DNA of 64,000 nt from Fimbriiglobus ruber (lineage in GTDB: Bacteria; Planctomycetota; Planctomycetia; Gemmatales; Gemmataceae). Below are positions 24,068 to 32,000 of this stretch, piece by piece (within the stretch, counting starts at the first letter, position 1; each line of letters opens with the position of its first letter). Location: contig NZ_NIDE01000002.1 in assembly GCF_002197845.1 (NCBI RefSeq), forward strand, positions 1 through 64,000. Direction: 5' to 3'. The position numbers and the translations under genes were made by a program. The notes under the pieces are model-generated. The model had not been told where the DNA came from, did no database searches, and saw only the letters and a program-made list of their open reading frames with translations.

Positions 24068-25243
24068 TCAAACGGATACCGCCGGAAACAGGACGGCCGG
24101 CTCCGCCCGTAAGGCGGCCGGATTCATGATCAGTAGCCCGGCGGGGGGACGAACCGGCCCGCCCGCGGGTAACTCGCGGGCCGTCGGCGCGATTGAGGGC
24201 GTCGAGACGGCCGGCGCCGGTGGGGCCGTCAGGACCACCGGGGCTGCTGAGGCCGTCAGGGCTACTGAGGTCGTCGGGGCTACTGAGGGCTCGTCCGGCG
24301 TGTCCGCGCCCCCGAACAGACCGAGGTTCTGTTCCAGAATGTTGGCGAGAACCGCGCCCTTCGTGTCCGCCTCTTTCTGGACCTTCTGAACTTGTTCTTC
24401 CCGGTAGGTCGGTCCGAGTTCAAATTTCTCGGCGGACTCGGGCAACGTGCCCGCGTTGTACTGGCCCATGAGGACGACAGTGTTTTCCGGGGCGGGCGCG
24501 GGCGGAGCCGGCGGCGCGGCTACCACCACGGGCGCGGGCGGGGCCGCGACTTCCGGCGCGGGTTGGACGACGACGGGCGGGGCCGCGGGTCGCGACCGGA
24601 GGTAGAGTGCCGTGAGGGCGCACATCGCGCCCGCCCCGGCCATGCCCGCCAACATCGTCGCCGCGTAAACCCAAAAACTTTGGTCCGACGTCCGCGACTC
24701 GGCCGCGGGTTCGCGGACCACGATCATGGTCGGTTGGGGGGGCTGCGCCGGCGACTTCGTGTCAACCGCGGCCTCCCGGATCACGACGATTCGTTCCGCA
24801 GCGTCGGCACCATTCGTCACCGAGCCGGGCAAGGCCCGAGGCGCCGACCGGCCGGGGGACAGTCGGTTCAGGATCGTTTCGATCAACCCCACCACCGGCG
24901 AACTCGACTCCGCGGCCCACCCGGTCTGGGCGACGCCAGCGTGAGGTGGCCCATCGACCCGCCAGCCCACGGACGGGGAAACCGGTACGAAGATGGGTTG
25001 AAAGACGGACCGCACCGGAACGGACGATTCTGGAGAGGTTTCACCGGCCGCGGCCTTGGGCTGTTGCCCCGGCACCCGGGGTGGTGCGTCGGTGACGCGC
25101 TTGATTCCGTAGTAAATCTCGACCCGCGGGGTCGGACCCGGTGCGGACGTGTCCCCCGGCGTTTGAGCCCGCGCCCCGCTGGCCAGGTACGCAGCCGCCA
25201 CGACGGCGACCGACCACCGCCGGTACGCTCTCACTGCACGCAT
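24068..25243 (-). CDS. Secreted/membrane protein, Pro-Ala-rich, unknown function
   Basis: A 391-residue protein that I do not recognise. It has an N-terminal signal sequence (RRWSVAVVAAAYLASGARAQ), a periplasmic segment with VEIYYGIKRVTDAPPRVPGQ, and a transmembrane helix near residues 188-213 (FWVYAATMLAGMAGAGAMCA). A Pro/Ala-rich linker follows, then a short conserved-looking cytoplasmic helix (EKFELGPTYREEQVQKVQKE then ADTKGAVLANILEQNLGLFG) and a low-complexity tail. The topology, a periplasmic head and a cytoplasmic helix, would suit a protein linking the envelope to a cytoplasmic partner. The MamK-like actin gene follows 65 nt downstream, so that partner may be the filament (inference). 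The ATG at 25243 has GGAGA upstream. Confidence 0.65.
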   Translation of the reverse strand: MRAVRAYRRWSVAVVAAAYLASGARAQTPGDTSAPGPTPRVEIYYGIKRVTDAPPRVPGQQPKAAAGETSPESSVPVRSVFQPIFVPVSPSVGWRVDGPPHAGVAQTGWAAESSSPVVGLIETILNRLSPGRSAPRALPGSVTNGADAAERIVVIREAAVDTKSPAQPPQPTMIVVREPAAESRTSDQSFWVYAATMLAGMAGAGAMCALTALYLRSRPAAPPVVVQPAPEVAAPPAPVVVAAPPAPPAPAPENTVVLMGQYNAGTLPESAEKFELGPTYREEQVQKVQKEADTKGAVLANILEQNLGLFGGADTPDEPSVAPTTSVALTASAAPVVLTAPPAPAVSTPSIAPTARELPAGGPVRPPAGLLIMNPAALRAEPAVLFPAVSV

Positions 25244-25822
25244 AGGCGATCTCCCGCGATACCGAGGCGGAGCCGCGAGGGCGCCAGCGCTCGAATCGAC
25301 ACAATCCGCACGATCAGTATCGGCAGTGCTTTCGGACGAGTTGACCTAATCGGACGTTCTTTACCCGTTCCCAGCCCTTTCCGGCGCCCGACCGAATAAC
25401 CGCTCAAGCATTGACGCCCGGACAGCATGAAGCACCCGGTGCGAAAACCGCGGTCTCACACCCGATCTGGGATCTGGTCGTCCGTTTTTCAGGCGGGGCG
25501 CGGCGGGAAAAGTCGGCAACGTGTTTCCACCCGGCCGGGTGTGTCGACGCCACCCAAATCCGTCCGTCAGGAATAATTGAAGTTCTGAAGTTAGCCCATC
25601 ATTAGATGGTCTTGACAGGGTATGTGGTCATGGTATCAGCGGACAAAACCAGTCTGCGTTCTGCGGCCGCCTCGGGGGGAGGTGGCCCGGGTGAAACGTC
25701 CGGCCGACTTGCCGGGCACCGCCATCGGACGCGCGGATTGATACCGTCACGGTTACGTCGCTCACGAATAAACCGGTCCCGGCCCGATTCGCGCGGCTGC
25801 CAGGACAAGTTGGGGGCACACG
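25244..25822. other. Divergent intergenic region, 579 bp
   Basis: This is the gap between the minus-strand membrane-protein gene and the plus-strand cpaC. It contains a good plus-strand promoter candidate at 25612-25639. The stretch around 25570-25635 is clearly less GC-rich than its surroundings, as expected of a control region. No open frame in it looks real, and no RNA gene or attachment site was recognised. Confidence 0.55.
25612..25639 (+). promoter_or_regulatory. Candidate sigma-70 promoter for cpaC-tadD
   Basis: TTGACA (25612-25617), a perfect -35 match, is followed after 16 nt by TATCAG (25634-25639), a 4/6 -10 match. It is oriented toward cpaC and would give a leader of about 175 nt. 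Identified by eye only. Confidence 0.45.
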
Positions 25823-27856
25823 ATGGGAACAGGTTACCGGAGAGGGGAAAGACTCCGACGCGGGACGGGCTGGCGCGGATGGGCTTGGTGTGTGGCCGTG
25901 CTGGCCCTGCCCTCGCTCGGGACCACGTCCCGCGCCCAGGTTCCGGTGCCGCCCCTGCCTCCGGCGACCGCGCCTTTGAAGGCGCCCCAGATGGTGAGCG
26001 CGGCCAGCACGCTCCCCCAACAACCGGCGCCCGCGGCGCCCGGCCCCGTGCCGACGCCTCCGCCCACCGTGCCCGCCTTCCCCGGTATCCCGAGCGACCC
26101 GGCCGCGAACCCGCTGTTCAGCCCCCTGCGGAACCCGCTCCTTTCCCCGGGCCCCGGGGGCGCCCCGGGGGGGCCGGTCACGGGGCCGGCGGCCCGCCAG
26201 AAGATTGACAAGTTCGTGCAGAAGGTTCTCGACCCGGAGACGACCCTCGATCTGGTCGCCGGTCAGACGCGCGTCCTGATACTCAAGAGCAACCCGTTCC
26301 GGGTCCAGGCGGGCGACGAGAAGTACATCGCGGTGAACGTGGCCAACCCCAAGGAACTGCTCGTCGAAGGCCGCCAGGTCGGGTCGACGGTCCTCAACCT
26401 GTGGTTCGGCGACCCGGCCGACATGACGAAACAGGAAACCCTCTCCTACCTCGTCCGCGTTTACCCCGACCCGGAGGCCAAGGAGCGGCTCGAACGGGCG
26501 TACAAAGCCCTCGAAAACGACATCAACAACTATTTCAAGGACTGCTCCGTCCACCTGAAAGTCGTGGGCGACAAGCTGGTCGTGAGCGGGCGGGTCCGCG
26601 ACACGGTCCAGGGCACCCAGATCCTCCGGATCGTCCACGCGGGCGGACTGGGAACCTCCGGGAGCGCGGGCGGGGGCGGCGGAGCCGGCGGGGCGGCCGG
26701 ACCCGGGGGCTTCGGCGGGATGCCCGGCGGCGACGCCGGGCGGGTACCGCTCCAGCAGACCGGCGTCCTGGACCCGCTGACCGGCGGGATCACGACGGCC
26801 GGCCTCGACCTGTTCCGGGCGACCGGGGGCAACAACGTCATTAACCTGCTCGAGGTGGCTGGCGAGCAGCAGGTCATGCTGCGGGTGATCGTCGCCGAAG
26901 TGAACCGGGCCGCCGCCCGCAGCATCGGCTTGAATTTCAACATCAACAACAACCAAGGCTTAACCGTCTTCGGCCTGAACAACGGCAGCGCGACGGCCGG
27001 GCTCGGGACCGCCACCGGGGCCGGCGGGCTCGGGCTGACCGGGTCCGGACTCAACGGGTCCGGGAGCGGCGGGAACATCACCCTCAACCTCGACGCGGGC
27101 AAGATCCCCATCGCGATCACGGCGCTCAAGACGCTGTCGTACGCCAAGTCGCTCGCCGAGCCGACGCTCGTCACGATGAACGGATACCCGGCCAGCTTCC
27201 TGGCGGGCGGCCAGTTCCCCGTGCCCGTGATCGGCGGCCTCGGGACGACCACCGGCGGGCTCGGCGGCCTCCAGGGCGTCCAGTACATCCCGTACGGGGT
27301 GTCGCTCTTCTTCACCCCGTACATCACCGACCGGGACCGCATCCGGCTGAACCTGTCGGCCACGGTGAGCAACCGGGACGTGAGTTCCGGGGCGACGATC
27401 GGCGGCGCGGTCACGGCCGGCCTGACGACCCGGAACGTGAACACGACGCTCGAACTCCGGCAGGGTGAGACGCTGGCCGTGGCCGGGTTGATCGAGGCCG
27501 ACCAGGGCGGCGGCAGCAGCCGGGTTCCGTTCTTCGGCGACCTGCCGGTCCTCGGCATCTTGACCGCGAGCAACCAGGTGTCGGCCGGGGAAAAGGAACT
27601 CGTGATCTTCATCACCCCGGACCTCGTCCGCCCGCTCGACCCGGGCCAGCGGCCGCCGCTCCCCGGGACGGACATGCTGGACCCGAGCGACCTCGAGTTC
27701 TACGTCCTGAACCGGCTCGAAGGGCACTGCAAGGACTTCCGCAGCCCGATCCGCACCGACTGGAGCCGCCTGAAACAGTACCACCAGATCGAACAGTCGT
27801 ACATCACCGGGCAGTGGGGGTACACCGACCCGCCGTTCACCGGCGAGCGGCCCTAA
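25823..27856 (+). CDS. cpaC: Tad/Flp pilus outer-membrane secretin (CpaC/RcpA)
   Basis: A 677-residue secretin that forms the outer-membrane channel of the Tad (Flp) pilus. It has a signal peptide ending near SRAQ (about residue 39) and a Pro-rich stretch to about 115. The N-terminal domain includes ETTLDLVAGQTRVLILKSNP and EKYIAVNVANPKELLVEGRQ, as in CpaC, followed by a BON-like segment (LKVVGDKLVVSGRVRDTVQG). The secretin core runs from about 350 to 600: QVMLRVIVAEVNRAAARSIG, LAEPTLVTMNGYPASFLAGG, YGVSLFFTPYITDRDRIRLN and RVPFFGDLPVLGILTASNQV. Gly-rich insertions lie near 275-300 and 385-415. It is followed after 50 nt by the TadD-like lipoprotein gene. Confidence 0.93.
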   Translation: MGTGYRRGERLRRGTGWRGWAWCVAVLALPSLGTTSRAQVPVPPLPPATAPLKAPQMVSAASTLPQQPAPAAPGPVPTPPPTVPAFPGIPSDPAANPLFSPLRNPLLSPGPGGAPGGPVTGPAARQKIDKFVQKVLDPETTLDLVAGQTRVLILKSNPFRVQAGDEKYIAVNVANPKELLVEGRQVGSTVLNLWFGDPADMTKQETLSYLVRVYPDPEAKERLERAYKALENDINNYFKDCSVHLKVVGDKLVVSGRVRDTVQGTQILRIVHAGGLGTSGSAGGGGGAGGAAGPGGFGGMPGGDAGRVPLQQTGVLDPLTGGITTAGLDLFRATGGNNVINLLEVAGEQQVMLRVIVAEVNRAAARSIGLNFNINNNQGLTVFGLNNGSATAGLGTATGAGGLGLTGSGLNGSGSGGNITLNLDAGKIPIAITALKTLSYAKSLAEPTLVTMNGYPASFLAGGQFPVPVIGGLGTTTGGLGGLQGVQYIPYGVSLFFTPYITDRDRIRLNLSATVSNRDVSSGATIGGAVTAGLTTRNVNTTLELRQGETLAVAGLIEADQGGGSSRVPFFGDLPVLGILTASNQVSAGEKELVIFITPDLVRPLDPGQRPPLPGTDMLDPSDLEFYVLNRLEGHCKDFRSPIRTDWSRLKQYHQIEQSYITGQWGYTDPPFTGERP

Positions 27857-27906
27857 TCCGGCCGGCGCGAGTACCCGCGAACCATCGCTCACACGGGGAA
27901 GGCACT

Positions 27907-28686
27907 ATGTCCGCGCGTCTGTTGGGGTTGGCGGCCGCCGGAGCCGCCTTGGTCGGGGCGGGCTGTCTCGGGAAGACCGCCGGCCTGACGGACCCGTCGA
28001 AGTCGCCCCCGCCCGAGCCCGCGAAGTCGGACGTCCGGTCGTCCGCCAAGATCTCGGCCAAGGAGGCCGGCGCGCTCGACCTGAACATGGCCGAATCGCT
28101 CGAAGCCGCCGGGAAAGACGCGGACGCGATCGCCTATTACGAAAAAGCCCGGCGGGCCGACCCCGCGGTCGCGGACCGGGCCGGCCGCCGCCTCGCGATC
28201 CTGTACGACAAGACCGACGATCAGTCGCGGGCGCTGGCCGAGTTCCAGGAGCTACTCCGGAAACACCCGAAGGATACGGATCTACTCAGCGACGTCGGGT
28301 ACAGCTACTACAACCGCGGCCAGTGGGCGACGGCCGAGGAATACCTGAAGCGGGCCGTCGAGGCCGACAAGACGAACAAGCGGGCGTGGGGCAACCTCGG
28401 GATGACCCTGGCCATGCAGGGGCGGTACGACGAGAGCGTCGGGGCGTTCGCCAAATCGACCACCCCCGCGGGGGTTCACGCCAACCTCGCCTTCGTCCTG
28501 ACGACCCAGAAAAAGTTCGAGGCGGCCGCCCGCGAGTACCGCGAGGCCCTGAATCTCGACCCGACGCTCAAAATTGCCCAGGCCGGGTTAGCCAGGCTGG
28601 AAGCGTCTTCGCCCGTCCCGCCGAAGGATGATGCCGGGGGCGTCCTGCCGGCGGCCGGCGCAACAGACCCCGCGGGCGTTCGATAG
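27907..28686 (+). CDS. tadD: TadD-like TPR lipoprotein
   Basis: A 259-residue lipoprotein. The N-terminus MSARLLGLAAAGAALVGAGC has a lipobox (G-A-G-C, Cys20). From about residue 55 there are four to five tetratricopeptide units: NMAESLEAAGKDADAIAYYE, AILYDKTDDQSRALAEFQEL, GYSYYNRGQWATAEEYLKRA, GNLGMTLAMQGRYDESVGAF and KKFEAAAREYREALNLDPTL. TadD proteins assist secretin assembly in Tad systems, and the position directly after cpaC matches that role. The ATG at 27907 is chosen because it starts the lipoprotein signal; the frame extends upstream into the cpaC end. It ends tail-to-tail with the glycosylation operon, 7 nt away. Confidence 0.87.
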   Translation: MSARLLGLAAAGAALVGAGCLGKTAGLTDPSKSPPPEPAKSDVRSSAKISAKEAGALDLNMAESLEAAGKDADAIAYYEKARRADPAVADRAGRRLAILYDKTDDQSRALAEFQELLRKHPKDTDLLSDVGYSYYNRGQWATAEEYLKRAVEADKTNKRAWGNLGMTLAMQGRYDESVGAFAKSTTPAGVHANLAFVLTTQKKFEAAAREYREALNLDPTLKIAQAGLARLEASSPVPPKDDAGGVLPAAGATDPAGVR

Positions 28687-28693
28687 CCCGCGG

Positions 28694-29053
28694 TCAACCC
28701 GGCGGCCCGCCCGCCGCGCTCCCGCCGAAGGTCGCCTCCCGGACGGCCAGGTGGCGGACGACCGCGGTGAGCTGGCGCTGGGTCCGGAGGTGGGCGGCGT
28801 ACAGCGAGAACGACACCCACAGGAAGGCCAGGACGAACAGGTACAGGATGACGTCCGCCCCGCGGCCGACGCCGAGGAGGTACGCGACCTCCTGCACCAG
28901 CATCGGGTCGGCGATCGTGACCGCCGCGGCCACCCAGACGGCCGACCGGGCGGCCCGGAGCGTCAGGCCGCCCTTCAATCCCGTCAGGCCGAGTACGTCC
29001 CGCAGGAGCAAGACGCCGAGGACGGCCAGCGAGACGACCTGAAATCCCGTCAT
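28694..29053 (-). CDS. DUF2304 family membrane protein
   Basis: A 119-residue integral membrane protein with three hydrophobic helices (VVSLAVLGVLLLRDVLGL, SAVWVAAAVTIADPM, ADVILYLFVLAFLWVSFSLY) and a charged cytoplasmic tail (LRTQRQLTAVVRHLAVREAT). DUF2304 proteins are usually encoded next to a DPM1-type GT2 transferase and probably anchor or assist it in transferring a sugar to a polyprenyl phosphate. Here its ATG overlaps the stop of exactly such a gene by 4 nt (ATGA, 29053-29050). It is the last gene of a six-gene minus-strand operon. Confidence 0.85.
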   Translation of the reverse strand: MTGFQVVSLAVLGVLLLRDVLGLTGLKGGLTLRAARSAVWVAAAVTIADPMLVQEVAYLLGVGRGADVILYLFVLAFLWVSFSLYAAHLRTQRQLTAVVRHLAVREATFGGSAAGGPPG

Positions 29054-29766
29054 TGGACGGCCCTCCCGAAGAGAAACTGCCAGGCGATCCGCACCGCCGC
29101 GAACGAACTCTGGCCCTTCGCCAGGCTGGTCGCGGTGTACCGCACCGTCACCGGGACTTCCCGGAAGCGGAGCCCGTGGCGGCAGACCTCGTCGAGGATC
29201 TCGGACGCGTGGGCCATCCGGTCCTGGGTGATCCGGATGCGCTGGGCGGCGTCCCGGGACAGCGCCCGGAACCCGTTGTGCGTGTCCGTCACCGCGATCC
29301 GCGACACGATTCGCGTGAACACGATCCCCAGCTTCAGCACCACCAGCCGCGTGACCGGGATGCCCACGGTGCGGCCGAGGAACCGCGACCCGAGCGTCAC
29401 GTCGGCCGTCCCGTCGAGGACGGGCGCGACGACCGCCGGGATGTCGGCCGGGTCGTGCTGGCCGTCCGAGTCGAACGTGACGACGGCGACCGCCCCCCGC
29501 GACAAGGCGAACTCGATCCCGGTCTGGAGGGCCGCCCCCTGGCCGCGGTTGATCGCGTGCCGCAACACCCAGACCGGGTTGCGGGCGGCCTGGGCCGCCG
29601 TATCGTCGGCCGACCCGTCGTCCACGACCGCCACGTTCCGGCACCAGCCCAGTAGCTCGGCCAACGTGGTCCCGATGGCGCGGCCCTCGTTGTACGCGGG
29701 CACGACGACCCAGACGTCGTCGGGGACGGCGGGCGGGTTCGGGGCGGGTGAGGGAGCCGTGGGCAC
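29050..29766 (-). CDS. GT2 glycosyltransferase, polyprenyl-phosphate sugar synthase type
   Basis: A 238-residue family 2 glycosyltransferase resembling dolichyl-phosphate mannose synthase. The GT-A core is clear: DVWVVVPAYNEGRAIGTTLA, VAVVDDGSADDTA, LRHAINRGQGAALQTGIEFA, and the metal-binding VVTFDSDGQHDP. Near the C-terminus VTDTHNGFRALSRDAAQRI and EILDEVCRHGLRFREVPVTV match the acceptor region of this group. It would make a lipid-linked monosaccharide on the cytoplasmic face, to be used by GT-C enzymes after flipping. It overlaps the DUF2304 gene by 4 nt, and the operon also encodes two GT-C-like membrane proteins, which supports this route (inference). Confidence 0.9.
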   Translation of the reverse strand: MPTAPSPAPNPPAVPDDVWVVVPAYNEGRAIGTTLAELLGWCRNVAVVDDGSADDTAAQAARNPVWVLRHAINRGQGAALQTGIEFALSRGAVAVVTFDSDGQHDPADIPAVVAPVLDGTADVTLGSRFLGRTVGIPVTRLVVLKLGIVFTRIVSRIAVTDTHNGFRALSRDAAQRIRITQDRMAHASEILDEVCRHGLRFREVPVTVRYTATSLAKGQSSFAAVRIAWQFLFGRAVQ

Positions 29767-29805
29767 GGGTCGGACCTCCGGTGGGCGTGGCTGACGGACC
29801 GTTCG

Positions 29806-30948
29806 TTACGACCGGCCGGGCTGCTCGTTCAGTTGATAAAGCGTTCGGACCCACTCTTCGAGCGGCGGGAAGAACCCCGCGGCTGACGCGGCGGTCATCC
29901 CGCCCGCGCCGGCCGCGAGAGCCGTGCGAATCGCCGCACGCACGCCGGCGGCCGTGCGGTCGCAGAACGTCAGCCCCGCGAGGGCGCGGTACGGCTCGAA
30001 CCCGGGATCGTACCCGAGTACGACCGGCAGCCCGCAAGAGAGGGCTTCCTGCACGACCAGCGGGAACCCCTCGCGGGTGTCGGCCGGGAGGGCGAAGGCG
30101 TCGGCCGCGTGGTACAGGGCGACCAGTTCGGCCTGCGGGCGCGGCGGCAGGTACTCGATCCCGGGGCGGGGCAGGGGCCCCAGGATCGACGGGTCGCCCG
30201 GCCCGCAGAACACGAGGTCGAAGGCCGGGTCCGCCGCGGCGAGCAACAGCGGGACGCCCTTGGCCGCGATCAGCCGCCCGGCGAACAACACCTTCGGCCG
30301 GTCGGCCGACCACCCCAGCGCCCGCCGGGCCGCCGCCCGGGCCGCCGCGTCCGGCGGGTGAAACAGCGTCCGGTCGACCGGGTTCGGGAGAAACGCGACG
30401 TCGTTCCGGCGCCGCAGGCGGGCGAGGTCTCGCTGGACCCGGCTGTTGTACACGACCACCCGGCCGGCGGACTGCACGGTGAGCCGCCCGACCGTCTCCG
30501 CCCCGAGCCGCGCCAGCCGCGTCACCAGGGGAGACGAAAACTGTTGGACGCCGCCGTGGTCCGAGAGGACGGACGGCTTCCCCGCCAGGCGGGCCAGCCA
30601 GACGGCCAGCGCAGTGTTCGCGAACAGGAACCCGTGCGCGTGGACGACGTCGCACCAGCCGAGTTCGCGCCACAGGGCCGCCACCAGGCGCGGGCCGAAC
30701 AGCGGGTACGGGATGCGGAACCGCGCCTCCAACCCGTGCCACGCGGGGACGCGGACGAGTCGCACGGCCGCCGGGTAGACCGGCTCGCGGCCCGCCCCAC
30801 CCCCGTCGCTCGTCAGTAGCGCGACCTCGTGCCCGGCCGCGACCAGCGCGCGGATCTCCAGGTCGACCAGGTTCTCGACCCCGCCCACGTGCGGCAGCGT
30901 GAGGTGCGACACCACGAGGGCGCGGGGCGGGCGGGCGGGGGGCGTCAC
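29806..30948 (-). CDS. GT4 family glycosyltransferase
   Basis: A 380-residue GT-B fold transferase. The N-terminal domain has ALVVSHLTLPHVGGVENLVD and DVVHAHGFLFANTALAVWLA. The C-terminal donor-binding domain has KVLFAGRLIAAKGVPLLLAA, DLVFCGPGDPSI and the family E-x7-E-like region EGFPLVVQEALSCGLPVVLG. Such enzymes add sugars from nucleotide donors to glycan or lipid acceptors; donor and acceptor cannot be read. The start is GTG at 30948, whose GTGA overlaps the stop of the upstream methyltransferase gene; the longer frame to 31047 would overlap it by 100 nt without gaining sequence. The next gene downstream begins 39 nt away. Confidence 0.9.
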   Translation of the reverse strand: MTPPARPPRALVVSHLTLPHVGGVENLVDLEIRALVAAGHEVALLTSDGGGAGREPVYPAAVRLVRVPAWHGLEARFRIPYPLFGPRLVAALWRELGWCDVVHAHGFLFANTALAVWLARLAGKPSVLSDHGGVQQFSSPLVTRLARLGAETVGRLTVQSAGRVVVYNSRVQRDLARLRRRNDVAFLPNPVDRTLFHPPDAAARAAARRALGWSADRPKVLFAGRLIAAKGVPLLLAAADPAFDLVFCGPGDPSILGPLPRPGIEYLPPRPQAELVALYHAADAFALPADTREGFPLVVQEALSCGLPVVLGYDPGFEPYRALAGLTFCDRTAAGVRAAIRTALAAGAGGMTAASAAGFFPPLEEWVRTLYQLNEQPGRS

Positions 30949-31994
30949 GCGGACACGTCCCCATCCGCCGGGCCGGGATGATCCGGCTTCCGGGCGCACA
31001 CGATCCCGAGCGATGGCTTTCCGGCCGCGTAGTTCTCGGCCAGGCAAAACGGCAGCGCGACGAGGGTCACGGCCGCCCCGACGAACCGCGGAACGAACGC
31101 TCGGAGCCCCGGCTTCCCGTAAGCGTGCGTCAGGGTCGAGCCGGGGATCATGGAACTGCCGATCTGGCCGGCGCAGTTAATCACGGAATCCGGGAGAATC
31201 CGCGCCCGCTCGAACCCGGCCCGCCGGACGGCGAACAGGGCCCCCTTTTGGGTGGGGAGCGACAGGTGTCGAGGGGCCTCGGTCACGTTGATCCACCGCC
31301 CGCCGAACAGACCGGCCTGGATGCTGTCCGCGAACGGGATGGCGACCGCGACCCACCCGCCCGGGCGGAGCAACCGGTAACACGCCCGCAGGAACCCGGT
31401 CACGTCGTTGATGTGTTCCATCAGGTAAAAGGCGGTCACCACGTCGAACGACCCCGGCGGGTAAAACTCTTCCGCGGCTTCGACGCCCGCGCACACGGCG
31501 GGGATGTTCAACTCCTCCCGGAGGTAGCGGACGACGTCCGGCTGGATGTCCAGGCCGTGGACCTCGTACCCCAGCCCGCGGAGTTCGAGCAGCCGCAAGC
31601 CGCGACCGCACCCGATGTCCAGCAGCCGCCACCCGCGGCCCGCGGCGCCAGTACACCGCATCACCCGGCGGACTTGCGTCAGGTACTGCGGGCGAAAAAA
31701 GAAGTGGTACTCGAGGCGGGCTAACCAGTTCGCGAGCCGGCTCTTCTTTCCGAGTTCGGGGGTGAAGCTGTAGACCGGCGGGTAGAAGCCGGGGAGTTCG
31801 TCGGGGCGCGGCTGCGGCACCAGCACGGCCGACCCGCACGCCCGGCACCGCCACCACTCGCGGTCGCCCGGGACGTACCGGAGCCGGTCCCGCACGCCCG
31901 CGTACAGCGGCACGAGCGCGGGGCTGTGGCAGAGCAGGCACCGGGCTTCCCCTCGGGCGCGCGATTCCGGTGGGGCGGTCGGCGCGGTCGGCAT
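30945..31994 (-). CDS. SAM-dependent methyltransferase with N-terminal zinc ribbon
   Basis: A 349-residue class I methyltransferase. Residues about 19-60 form a zinc knuckle, CLLCHSP ... WWRCRACGSAVLVPQPRPDE, of the kind seen in C-methyltransferases and sugar-modifying enzymes. The SAM-binding motif I is WRLLDIGCGRGLRLLELRGL (near residue 137), with YEVHGLDIQPDVVRYL after it and FDVVTAFYLMEHINDVTGFL as the motif II region. The last 100 residues include a hydrophobic segment (FVGAAVTLVALPFCLAENYA). Its place in a glycosyltransferase operon suggests methylation of a sugar or polyprenyl-linked glycan (inference). The adjacent genes are 6 nt upstream and overlapping by 4 nt downstream. Confidence 0.88.
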   Translation of the reverse strand: MPTAPTAPPESRARGEARCLLCHSPALVPLYAGVRDRLRYVPGDREWWRCRACGSAVLVPQPRPDELPGFYPPVYSFTPELGKKSRLANWLARLEYHFFFRPQYLTQVRRVMRCTGAAGRGWRLLDIGCGRGLRLLELRGLGYEVHGLDIQPDVVRYLREELNIPAVCAGVEAAEEFYPPGSFDVVTAFYLMEHINDVTGFLRACYRLLRPGGWVAVAIPFADSIQAGLFGGRWINVTEAPRHLSLPTQKGALFAVRRAGFERARILPDSVINCAGQIGSSMIPGSTLTHAYGKPGLRAFVPRFVGAAVTLVALPFCLAENYAAGKPSLGIVCARKPDHPGPADGDVSA

Positions 31995-32000
31995 GGGGGG

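Noticed and set aside
22923-25243. Magnetosome gene cluster, prompted by the MamK-like gene
   Set aside because: No mamA, mamB, mamE or other magnetosome genes accompany it; only the actin homologue is similar.
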